A stretch of DNA of 17,931 nucleotides from Suilimivivens sp964402925 (GTDB lineage: Bacteria; Bacillota; Clostridia; Lachnospirales; Lachnospiraceae). The notes under the pieces were generated by a model that was not told the DNA's origin, ran no database searches, and saw only the letters and a program-made list of their open reading frames with translations. A program made the position numbers and the translations under genes. Where the stretch lies: contig CAYOED010000070.1 in assembly GCA_964402925.1 (NCBI GenBank), positions 1 through 17,931 of the forward strand, given 5' to 3'. This document shows positions 1-6,661 of this stretch, in pieces. The number at the start of each line of letters is the position of its first letter. Position 1 is the first letter of the stretch.

Positions 1-5
1 TAATG

Positions 6-113
6 TCTTCAGGGCAGGGTGAAATTCCCGATCGGCGGTGATAGTCCGCGGGCGCGTAAGCGCGGGGTTTGGTGAAATTCCAGAACCGACGGTATAGTCC
101 GGATTAAAGAAGG
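6..113 (+). ncRNA. FMN riboswitch (RFN element) aptamer
   Basis: The conserved RFN blocks appear in order: the GGGCAGGGTGAAATTCCC block (12-29), CGGCGGTGATAGTCCGCG, a variable GC-rich stem-loop around 50-66, GGTGAAATTCCAGAACCGAC, and GGTATAGTCCGGAT. The closing P1 helix pairs CTTC (7-10) with GAAG (109-112). RFN elements bind flavin mononucleotide and repress riboflavin synthesis or uptake genes when FMN is plentiful. A riboflavin transporter gene of the RibU family lies directly downstream. The promoter is not visible and probably lies before position 1. Confidence 0.96.
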
Positions 114-125
114 TGTGTTGAAGCT

Positions 126-146
126 GTCAGCATAAAGCTGACTTTT
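126..146 (+). other. small hairpin in the riboswitch leader
   Basis: GTCAGC (126-131) pairs with GCTGAC (137-142) around a 5-nt loop and is followed by TTTT. It is short for a terminator and lies between aptamer and expression platform. A separate long-range pairing is possible: AGGTGTGTT (111-119) complements AATACACCT (191-199) with one G-U pair, and it overlaps the 3' strand of P1. That makes it a candidate ligand-sensitive alternative helix (inference). Confidence 0.4.
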
Positions 147-209
147 CCTGCACTCTTTTTATATCCGCCTATCATGTTCTGACGGCATTCAATACACCTG
201 AATTTATGG

Positions 210-252
210 ACACCCGAAAGGCATTATATGCTTTTGGGTGTTATTTCATTTT
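210..252 (+). terminator. riboswitch-controlled intrinsic terminator
   Basis: ACACCC (210-215) and GCAT (221-224) pair with ATGC (228-231) and GGGTGT (236-241). A 3-nt apical loop closes the stem, with A-rich/T-rich stretches facing each other between the paired blocks. A T-rich tract (241-252) follows. The hairpin sits between the RFN aptamer and the ribosome binding site of the transporter gene, as expected for an FMN-induced transcription terminator. Confidence 0.75.
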
Positions 253-267
253 CAGGAGGTATTAATC

Positions 268-672
268 ATGTACAGTAAAACAAAGAAAGTTACAACAATC
301 GGTATGCTCTGCGCCTTTGCGTATATTATGACGCTTGTAGCGCGAATTCCTATCGTACTTTTTCTAAAGTATGATCCCAAAGACATTGTGATAGCAATCG
401 GCGGCTTTATCTATAAAAGGAAGCATACCTTATCCGGTGCTATTACCGGGCTTTGCTGCGGATGGGGCTGTATGGTGGCAGTTATGCTGCTTTGGAATTA
501 TCTGATAGCCCCCATTTATATGGGCTGTTCTAGAGAAGAAATTGTCGGTCTGCTGTTTACCGCATTTCTGCCCTTCAATCTGATTAAAGGCGGATTAAAT
601 ACGGCATTTACAATGCTTTTATATAAGCCGGTTATAACCGTCCTGCGGCGAAAGGGAAAAGATGATGAATAA
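268..672 (+). CDS. ribU: RibU-family riboflavin ECF transporter S component, internally deleted
   Basis: RibU is the membrane substrate-binding (S) subunit of the energy-coupling factor transporter for riboflavin. The FMN riboswitch upstream supports this identity. The ATG at 268 has AGGAGG at 254-259; an upstream in-frame ATG at 238 lies inside the terminator and is not used here. The N-terminal part holds the first membrane helix and the family's LKYDPKD..IAIGGF stretch (residues about 32-47). The sequence then passes straight into YKRKHTLSGA, which in clostridial RibU proteins follows roughly 50 further residues (the rest of helix 2, helix 3 and the substrate-facing loops). The remainder (SGAITGL, LLWNYLIAPIYMG, PFNLIKGGLNTAF) matches the usual C-terminal half. 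Product length is 134 aa, against about 180-205 aa for the family, with the frame preserved. The protein is probably non-functional for riboflavin binding, although this is inferred from remembered family sequences. Confidence 0.85.
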   Translation: MYSKTKKVTTIGMLCAFAYIMTLVARIPIVLFLKYDPKDIVIAIGGFIYKRKHTLSGAITGLCCGWGCMVAVMLLWNYLIAPIYMGCSREEIVGLLFTAFLPFNLIKGGLNTAFTMLLYKPVITVLRRKGKDDE

Positions 673-691
673 ATTGAAGGTCTTCTATACT

Positions 692-718
692 TAAAACTAT
701 GGCAAATGTAACCGATAT
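692..718 (+). promoter_or_regulatory. sigma-28/sigma-D (flagellar type) promoter
   Basis: TAAA at 692-695 is separated by exactly 15 nt from ACCGATAT at 711-718. The sigma-D/FliA consensus is TAAA-N15-GCCGATAT, so only the first base of the -10 element differs. It lies about 90 nt upstream of the DUF6033-like gene start, facing it. No equally good sigma-A promoter is seen in this gap. Confidence 0.65.
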
Positions 719-738
719 TAATAATAGACCACGAAGAG

Positions 739-764
739 GCTGGAAATAAGATATTGCTTCCAGC
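739..764 (+). repeat. perfect 7-bp inverted repeat in a leader
   Basis: GCTGGAA (739-745) is complementary to TTCCAGC (758-764), with a 12-nt AT-rich loop. No T-tract follows, so it is unlikely to be a terminator. It lies in the predicted 5' leader of the next gene and could be an RNA stability or regulatory hairpin. Confidence 0.35.
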
Positions 765-809
765 GCCGAATGCTGAAATCTATTATAACAGAGAAGGAGA
801 GAGGATATT

Positions 810-1883
810 ATGAGTATTGATTACAGCCAGTTCTATGTAGGGACATCAAGCATTAATTCATACGGTAACAGCGCATACAAAAAAGACACTCTGGTGAAAT
901 ACGAATTCAACACCACAGACAAATATGGTAATAAAATCATGGATAAAATGTCTAGAGAAGAAACTATACAGGCAATGAAGGATATTCGTTCTCAATACGG
1001 CGACAACGTGATTGTTGAATTCTCCGGGGACGGTATGGCGGCTCTTGTGGAAAATAGGAAAGGTCAGGTAGATGAAGCCATCACCGACGAGCAGCGTGAG
1101 GCAAAGGCAGAGAGGGATGCAGCGTTTGCAAATGAGATTATACAGAACGAACACAGGGAAGCAGCGCCGGAACATGTGGAAAGCAAATTGGATTATGTCA
1201 AAATCATGCACGAGAAGTCCCCTGATACAGCCGGCAAGGTGGACGACTATATACGCGAATTTTCTAAAACAAAAGATAAGAGCTATATAGAGAAAGCAGC
1301 AAAGCTATGTTTGGACTGGTTCAAGGAAAGTTATATTCAGCACAAAGAGTGGTTCGCGGCGAAAGAAGGCAGTAAGGCAGCTGCATCAGTTGCATCTGCA
1401 GGCAGCCAGCCGAAACTCAGCAGCAAGGCGCAGAAGCTGTTGGATGTATTATCTGCTAAATATGGCAATATAAACTTCCTGGTAGGTGATTACGGAAATG
1501 TAAAAGAACTTATGAGAAACAGCGGCAAAGAGTATTCTGTATTGCTCACGGCAGAGGAATTAGAGAAGATGGCTTCCGATGATGATTACAAAGAGAAAAT
1601 GTTGGACAAAGCCGGACGACTAATAGATTTTTCCAAGCGTATCAATGAGAAATATGGCTTTACTTCTGCGGGTGGAAGTGTTACAGGTGGTATTACATCA
1701 AGGTATGGGCTTGCCATGGAAGATGATGGTTCGGTGACACTATTTGCTGAATTGATGAACAGAGCAAAAGAGAAAAAAGTATTGTTACAGGCTTCTTCAG
1801 AGAACGAACTGCTGAATATGATTGAACAGCTTGACTGGTCTGGGGCGGGAACAGAACATAAGATTATTTTTAAGGAAGATTAA
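810..1883 (+). CDS. DUF6033-like protein
   Basis: This 357-aa protein has no signal peptide and no membrane segment. AAGGAGAGAGG precedes the ATG with good spacing. The N-terminus (about residues 1-30) is Tyr/Ser/Asn rich. A charged helical middle follows (about 90-200), then a C-terminal segment starting near LSSKAQKLLDVLSAKYGN with LVGDYG and EYSVLLTAEELEKMASDDDYKEKML. I associate that pattern with the DUF6033 family of Lachnospiraceae, from memory. The biochemical role is unknown. The gene follows a sigma-28-like promoter, which hints at co-expression with motility or chemotaxis genes (inference). The next gene starts 4 nt after the stop codon, so the two are probably co-transcribed and may act together. 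Confidence 0.8.
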   Translation: MSIDYSQFYVGTSSINSYGNSAYKKDTLVKYEFNTTDKYGNKIMDKMSREETIQAMKDIRSQYGDNVIVEFSGDGMAALVENRKGQVDEAITDEQREAKAERDAAFANEIIQNEHREAAPEHVESKLDYVKIMHEKSPDTAGKVDDYIREFSKTKDKSYIEKAAKLCLDWFKESYIQHKEWFAAKEGSKAAASVASAGSQPKLSSKAQKLLDVLSAKYGNINFLVGDYGNVKELMRNSGKEYSVLLTAEELEKMASDDDYKEKMLDKAGRLIDFSKRINEKYGFTSAGGSVTGGITSRYGLAMEDDGSVTLFAELMNRAKEKKVLLQASSENELLNMIEQLDWSGAGTEHKIIFKED

Positions 1884-1887
1884 GTTT

Positions 1888-3615
1888 ATGATACAAAAGC
1901 TAAAAGAACTTAGTAAGGAAAATTTAGAGCAGACTATTTTAGAAATAGCAGAGGTTTTATCTAAAGCGCAGTATCAGCAATTGGAAGAAATAATTGAAAA
2001 ATGCAGATCAGAAAGTCAGGAACTCGAAAGCGCCAAGATGCCTGTAAGAATGTCCCAGGAATTTGTCAATGAAAAAATGAAACAGATTAAAGTTTGGATG
2101 CGGCAGATTGATGATGGTGAGTTGTACTTGAATACAGAGGAGTACGAGGATTATTCCGAAGGTTATTGGGATAGTGAATGGATTACAGATTATTATGATA
2201 ATCAGGGGATTGGGGACAAGATTGGATCAGCAATTCGATTTGCAGAGGATTGCGTAGATGACAGGCGGTATCAGGAAGCAAATGATATTTATGAGTGGTT
2301 ATGGGAAATGAGTGTATGCGGAGAAGAAGAGTATGATGATCCTGTTGATCTTGAAATGTTAATTGAAAAAGAAATTGTCCATACGGATATTAAGCAGTTG
2401 GCATTGTTGACTTTGTATGCGGATTACCAGGTTCAGGAGGCAGATAACCGTGCGCAGGACATTTACTTGTATTTTTCAATGTACCCGTTTCAGAAAATAC
2501 ATATTGAAGAAATGTTCCGTGTAGGTCGGGAAAACCTAACCGGAACAGAACAGTTCTGGAAAGACTGGATTGCACTGCTTAAGACAAAATGCGGTGAGGC
2601 GGAAGGGCGGCTTTTGCAGGAAGCAGTTTTGCATCAGGAAGGATTAGATGGTCTTGTAAAAATGGCAGATGAAGATTGTCAGATTCATCCTTCTTTGTAT
2701 TTGGCGGTAATGCAGGAATATGATAAAAAACATGATTATGTGCAGATAGAAAGAACCGGCGAAAGAGCGCTTGAGAAAATAGACAGCAGATTGATTATTA
2801 GAAGCAGGACGGCATTGAAAGCAGCTTATGCGTCTTCCTATTTAGTGCATACAGAAAAAATGATGAATTTTTGCTGGGAAGCATTTCGGTCAGAGTCAAC
2901 GGTTAGGAACTTCCTGCGTTTATTCGGTACGGAAGAAATGGCAAAGCAATATGGAATGAGGGGGAAAGAAGTTCTTGACGACAGAATAAAAGGAAATAGG
3001 GCAGATTACGTAAGAAATGAGGAAGTGCGCCAGAATATGATTGGCGACTATGAATATTATATGCTTAGTTTTTATGCCGGCGATTTTGAAAAGGTAAAGT
3101 TAGCATCTAAAAATCCGAAAGGGTCATTGGGATGGAGTTCCAGCTTTATTAGGCAGGGCATCAGACTGATCTTGTTGTACCTGTATGAAGAGCCATTGCC
3201 TTCAAAAGCAGCTGCAGCAATTTCAAATTATGTGGGATTTCAGGATGATAAAGAGTCAGACGAAATATTAAGCTTTGAGAGAGAAATAATTGAGCAAAGC
3301 CGTGAACATAAAACAAGTGTATTTTGGAATTATTTTAAACGATGGAAACGACATTTCCAGACTGAGGAAAAGGAACGGAAAAGATATCTTACATGGGCAA
3401 AAAAGATTGTGTATGACAGGACAGATGCAATTGTAGGAGGAAAATATAGAAACCATTATAGTGAAGTTGCGATTCTTCTGGCAATTGTAGCGGAAATTGA
3501 AGAAGGTATGGGAGTGCAGGGGGCAAAGCGGGAGATTTTTGCAGAATACAAAAGAAAATTTCCAAGACATTCATCATTTCAGGCAGAGATGAAAACATAT
3601 TTTTGTATAGTTTAA
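1888..3615 (+). CDS. hypothetical helical-repeat protein (575 aa)
   Basis: No function is recognised. The start is placed at the ATG at 1888, because AAGGAAGAT (1872-1880) sits just upstream and the longer in-frame alternative overlaps the previous gene. The protein is acidic and almost wholly alpha-helical by composition, rich in Glu, Lys, Leu and Tyr, with no signal peptide or transmembrane segment. Several stretches resemble tetratricopeptide-like helix pairs, for example DDRRYQEANDIYEWLWEM and YLAVMQEYDKKHDYVQIER. Such alpha-solenoids usually mediate protein-protein contacts. From memory, similar sequences occur as the C-terminal part of SWIM-zinc-finger proteins or as stand-alone genes in Lachnospiraceae, but no Cys/His zinc motif is present here. 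It is probably co-transcribed with the DUF6033-like gene. A hairpin terminator follows. Confidence 0.8.
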   Translation: MIQKLKELSKENLEQTILEIAEVLSKAQYQQLEEIIEKCRSESQELESAKMPVRMSQEFVNEKMKQIKVWMRQIDDGELYLNTEEYEDYSEGYWDSEWITDYYDNQGIGDKIGSAIRFAEDCVDDRRYQEANDIYEWLWEMSVCGEEEYDDPVDLEMLIEKEIVHTDIKQLALLTLYADYQVQEADNRAQDIYLYFSMYPFQKIHIEEMFRVGRENLTGTEQFWKDWIALLKTKCGEAEGRLLQEAVLHQEGLDGLVKMADEDCQIHPSLYLAVMQEYDKKHDYVQIERTGERALEKIDSRLIIRSRTALKAAYASSYLVHTEKMMNFCWEAFRSESTVRNFLRLFGTEEMAKQYGMRGKEVLDDRIKGNRADYVRNEEVRQNMIGDYEYYMLSFYAGDFEKVKLASKNPKGSLGWSSSFIRQGIRLILLYLYEEPLPSKAAAAISNYVGFQDDKESDEILSFEREIIEQSREHKTSVFWNYFKRWKRHFQTEEKERKRYLTWAKKIVYDRTDAIVGGKYRNHYSEVAILLAIVAEIEEGMGVQGAKREIFAEYKRKFPRHSSFQAEMKTYFCIV

Positions 3616-3656
3616 TATTTATGCTAAATGAGAAAATGAACAAAATAGAGAATAGT

Positions 3657-3692
3657 TGAAAAGGCATATGTAAGTAACACATGCCTTTTTCT
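3657..3692. terminator. bidirectional terminator between convergent genes
   Basis: AAAAGGCA near 3659-3666 pairs with TGCCTTTT (3682-3689), and the stem extends with TGT/ACA past a two-base bulge around the loop near 3673-3677. On the plus strand a T-rich tract follows (TTTTTCTTTTC). On the minus strand the complementary A-run also gives a T tail. It serves the plus-strand helical protein gene and the convergent minus-strand Uma2 gene. Confidence 0.7.
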
Positions 3693-3696
3693 TTTC

Positions 3697-4260
3697 CTAT
3701 ATATTCAGTAACTCTGCAATATCAGAGAAGTTGATGTAGAGATTATCATAGATATTGACCTTAATTGTGGAGTCGAAGGAATACTGAATATTGAGCTTGT
3801 TTTTCTCAAAATAATTGACAGTTACGGTCTTCCGGCGTGGATCAACAATCCAATATTCACGGACTCCGGCATTTTTGTAATAGTACAGTTTGCGGATATA
3901 GTCATCAGCCGGATTACCAGGGGAAACAATCTCGATGATGAAGTCAGGCGCCCCGTTGCAGCGTTTCCCGTCTAGTTTATCCCTATCACATACGATTATA
4001 AGATCAGGCTGAACGATGGTGAGAGGCGTGTCGGATAATTTTACATCAAATGAAGCATGGAACACCCTGCAGGCACCTTTGCTGCTTTTGATATAGGAAT
4101 TCAATATTGTTGTCAGCTCTGTGGAGAGTGTCTGATGGTCCTGTGACGGGCTGGCCATGTAAAAAATCTGTCCGTCAAAGACCTCTGCCCTGACATCTTC
4201 CGGGAGAGCCTCATACTGCTCTAAGGTGATAATTTGTGGTTGCGGCTGTATTGCAGGCAT
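3697..4260 (-). CDS. Uma2 family protein (DUF820, PD-(D/E)XK nuclease fold)
   Basis: This 187-aa protein has the Uma2/DUF820 hallmarks: an N-terminal LEQYEALPEDVRAEVFDGQIF, then a predicted active-site set of QPDLIIV (Asp86), PDFIIEIVSPG (Glu110) and downstream Lys residues (IRKLYYYKNAG), and the conserved REYWIVDP. These match a restriction-endonuclease-like fold. Uma2 proteins are widespread and poorly characterised, and nuclease activity is assumed from the fold. The ATG at 4260 is preferred because AAAGGA lies 9-10 nt upstream on the minus strand. A longer in-frame ATG at 4284 lacks a ribosome binding site. It is a single-gene unit convergent with its left neighbour, and all residues expected for the fold appear intact. 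Confidence 0.88.
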   Translation of the reverse strand: MPAIQPQPQIITLEQYEALPEDVRAEVFDGQIFYMASPSQDHQTLSTELTTILNSYIKSSKGACRVFHASFDVKLSDTPLTIVQPDLIIVCDRDKLDGKRCNGAPDFIIEIVSPGNPADDYIRKLYYYKNAGVREYWIVDPRRKTVTVNYFEKNKLNIQYSFDSTIKVNIYDNLYINFSDIAELLNI

Positions 4261-4503
4261 GGCATCATTTCCTTTCTTTACCATTGTGTGCAGTTTTGGG
4301 TTGCCTATTCGTTTGTGAGTGTAGAGGCTGGTCTAACAGAAAAATCAACCAGATCGTGAGTATTAAACAAAGAATAAACAAAAATTATGAAAAAGTCAAT
4401 CCTCCGCTTATCAAACAGGGATATGCTATTCGCCCGATGAAGAGTGAAAGAGCTGATATTGAATCTTGAATTTTGAGTCATAGATGTATTCCTCCAATGG
4501 GAA

Positions 4504-4527
4504 TATGCATTGAAAAATTGCATATAT
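4504..4527. repeat. inverted repeat over a promoter -35 (candidate operator)
   Basis: ATATGCA (4504-4510) and TGCATAT (4519-4525) form a 7-bp inverted repeat with an 8-nt spacer. It covers the -35 hexamer of the predicted promoter for the downstream ATPase gene. A related GGCATATTTG lies at about 4543-4552. This could be an operator, but AT-rich palindromes also arise by chance. Confidence 0.35.
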
Positions 4528-4538
4528 TATGATAAAAT
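4510..4538 (+). promoter_or_regulatory. sigma-A promoter for the DUF4143 ATPase gene
   Basis: TTGAAA (4510-4515) is followed by a 17-nt spacer and TAAAAT (4533-4538), five of six matches to each consensus hexamer. The downstream start codon at 4602 has AAAGGAGAAGG before it. Apart from this promoter and the nearby inverted repeat, I see nothing functional in the 4285-4601 intergenic stretch. Confidence 0.65.
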
Positions 4539-4601
4539 TATGGCATATTTGGAATGTGAATCTAAATATGTCATAAGGCGGATAAAAGGAGAAGGATAGG
4601 T

Positions 4602-5860
4602 ATGGATTACATCTCAAGGGCGTTGGAGGAAAGACTACACAAATATGAAAAAACATATAAGGCAATCCTTATTACTGGCGCGCGTCAGGTGGGAAAGTCT
4701 ACTTTACTGAAAAAGGTATTCCCTGACAGGAATTATGTGTCTTTGGACGACCCATTCATGGAGCAGCAGGCAAAGGAAGGGGGAATATGTTTTTGACCTT
4801 GAATCCACCGCCTATAACAATTGATGAAGTGCAAAGAGCGAAAGAATTATTCCGTTATATCAAAATAAAATGTGATGAAAGTGAAAATAAGGGGCTGTTT
4901 TTCCTGTCTGGTTCACAGCCATTTCATCTTATGCAGAATGTTTCAGAATCTCTATCAGGGCGAATCGGAATCATTGAGCTTTCAGGCTTATCTATGCGTG
5001 AATGCGTGGGCGATGTTTTTAACCGACATTTTCTTCCCACGCTGGAATACGTGACAGAGCGAAAAAAAACCTTACAAAGGCAGGAGAATATTTGGAAACT
5101 AATTCATGTGGGAGGATACCCTGAGCTGCAGGATAAGGAAAAAGAGTGGAATGCATTCTATGCAGATTATGTAAAGACTTACATGGAGAGAGATGTCCGA
5201 GAACTGGCAGCAGTGCAGAACCTGAGTGTTTTCAGACAATTTATGATTGCAGTTGCCGCAAGAACAGGTGAGATTTTGAATTATTCCGCTATAGCGTCAG
5301 AAATTGGGAAAGATGTAGGAACGATTAAAAACTGGATATCTATTTTAGAGGCATCAGGAATTGTCTATTTGTTAAAACCATATACTTCTAATATTTTAAA
5401 AAGAGCTATCAAATCGCCCAAGCTGTATTTCAGGGATACGGGACTGGTCTGCTATCTTACAAGATGGTTGACACCAGAGAATCTGGCTTATGGAGCAATG
5501 AGCGGACCTATATTTGAAACATTTGTCGTGTCCGAGATCTTAAAGTCATTTTCCAATGAGGGTCTGGACTATCGCCATTTTGTATCCTATTATCGCGGAC
5601 GAGATAAGAAGAGAGTAAAGGAGAACGGTGAAATACGAGAATTGGAGGCAGAAATTGATTTGATTATTGAGGAAAATGGAATATTATATCCGATTGAGAT
5701 TAAGAAAAATACGCAGGCAAAGGCAATTATGACATCATCATTTGACATATTAGATCAGATTCCCGGGAAAAAGAGGGGAATGGGAGCTGTTCTGTGCAAC
5801 TGCCCGGAAGTTGGTGTGCTCAGAGAAAATATATTGCAGATACCGGTCTGGTATATTTGA
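4602..5860 (+). pseudogene. AAA+ ATPase with DUF4143 (COG1373), split by a frameshift
   Basis: Two reading frames (4602-4796 and 4787-5860) together encode one ATPase of about 419 aa, the usual length for this family. The first frame holds Walker A, GARQVGKST (residues 26-34), and the strand leading to YVSLDDP. The second holds Walker B ITIDEVQ, the sensor strand FFLSGSQPF, and the DUF4143 core (YVKTYMERDVREL, a winged-helix-like region, PKLYFRDTGLVCYL). It ends in a nuclease-like segment, EAEIDLIIEENG..YPIEIKK. The frame change is minus one at a GGGGG run (4779-4783), consistent with loss of one G from a six-G run. As written, the first frame stops at 4796. The function of the family is unknown. 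Alternatives to decay are sequencing error or length variation of the G run. Confidence 0.88.
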
Positions 5861-5887
5861 CACTGTATTCTGGTATTAGACTACACT
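5857..5887 (+). promoter_or_regulatory. possible promoter for the YjbR-like gene
   Basis: A perfect TTGACA (5857-5862), overlapping the end of the ATPase frame, is followed after 19 nt by TACACT (5882-5887). The spacer is longer than the usual 17 nt, so this is a weak call. Confidence 0.3.
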
Positions 5888-5931
5888 TAAAATTTGGGAA
5901 AAAGGAGATTAGGTAAGGGAGAGTTGCAGGG

Positions 5932-6360
5932 ATGAAGAAAACATCATTTAGAAACATGGTGCTGAAAGCAGCCGCAGAGCGGTACGATACAGAACCGGAG
6001 CATCTGTGGGCAAAGTATCCGGGCTATGAAGTTCTGCGGCATACGGATAATAGAAAGTGGTACGCGGTCATTATGGATGTCCCAAGGAATAAGCTGGGGC
6101 TTGATGGCATGGAATATGTAGATATTTTAGATGTTAAGGTTGACCCGGTGATGGCAGGTTCTTTTCTGCATGAGGAAGGAATCCTGCCCGGCTACCATAT
6201 GCATAAAGGAAATTGGATAACAGTGCTGCTTGACGGGACAGTTTCCATGAATATAATCGAATTATTACTTGATACCAGCTTTGAACTAACCAGTGGAAAA
6301 AAGAAGAGAAATTTATCATACAGGGCGGCGGCAGACCAAAAGGAAATACCGCGCAGCTAG
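5932..6360 (+). CDS. YjbR/MmcQ-family (DUF419) protein with an altered C-terminus
   Basis: The YjbR fold resembles a double-wing DNA-binding domain; the cellular role is poorly defined. Recognisable family segments are YGTEPE-like RYDTEPEHLW (about residues 17-26), RHTDNRKWYAVIMDVPR (36-52), LGLDG, VDILDVKVDP, GILPGYHMHKGNWITVLLDGT and LLLDTSFELT. The family domain ends near residue 122 (SGKKKR). The last ~18 codons instead read, out of frame, through sequence derived from a flavodoxin-like gene, so the original stop has apparently been lost by deletion. The core domain is complete, so the protein may still fold. The ribosome binding site is modest (AAGGGAG about 11 nt upstream). Confidence 0.85.
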   Translation: MKKTSFRNMVLKAAAERYDTEPEHLWAKYPGYEVLRHTDNRKWYAVIMDVPRNKLGLDGMEYVDILDVKVDPVMAGSFLHEEGILPGYHMHKGNWITVLLDGTVSMNIIELLLDTSFELTSGKKKRNLSYRAAADQKEIPRS

Positions 6361-6461
6361 TGGAGCACTTTATAAAAGGTGCGGAGGAGGATTCCAACCC
6401 GCCGCTTGATAAAACAGATTTTTAAAGACAGGCATATGAGTTTGGAAAGAAAATATATTAG
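6309..6461 (+). pseudogene. miniature remnant of a flavodoxin-like NAD(P)H-dependent oxidoreductase
   Basis: The frame beginning at 6309 reads KFIIQGGGRPKGNTAQL (the flavin phosphate-binding loop of the flavodoxin/NADPH-dependent FMN reductase family) and continues VEHFIKGAEE. It then reads DSNPPL, normally about 90 residues further on in family members (EEDxNPPLGRYEK), and then DKTDF, a stop codon at 6423, and RQAYEFGKKIY, the typical C-terminal helix. A ~190-210 aa gene has thus been compressed to ~50 codons by two internal deletions. The start codon is gone and the remnant abuts the end of the YjbR-like gene. No protein is expected from it. Identity rests on remembered family motifs. Confidence 0.7.
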
Positions 6462-6494
6462 AGATTGGGAGTTTTTCTTATCAATAAAATGAAA

Positions 6495-6538
6495 GAGCCG
6501 ATAACCGCAATTCAAAAGTTTGCGTGTTATCGGCTTTG
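6495..6538 (+). terminator. long hairpin after the remnant genes
   Basis: GCCGATAAC (6497-6505) pairs perfectly with GTTATCGGC (6526-6534), and the stem extends inward with CGCAA/TTTGCG. Only TTT follows the stem, so termination efficiency is uncertain. It separates the decayed region from the recombinase gene. Confidence 0.5.
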
Positions 6539-6661
6539 CGCTTGTACGGCGGGACGATAACATTAGAAAATCGGCTATCCATGAAAGCAAATTGATAGCT
6601 GTTTGAATAATTTGGAGTCAATTTGGTACACTGACCATATTATAGACAAGGAGGAAAGCGT

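Noticed and set aside
4775..4796. Programmed -1 ribosomal frameshift in the ATPase
   Set aside because: The local heptamer (A GGG GGA) is not a good X-XXY-YYZ slippery site, and no clear stimulatory stem or upstream Shine-Dalgarno-like signal is evident. A base loss in the G run is simpler.
6485..6504. Second sigma-28 promoter (TAAA followed by GCCGATAA)
   Set aside because: Spacing is only 8 nt instead of 15, and the GCCGATAA is one arm of a long perfect hairpin.
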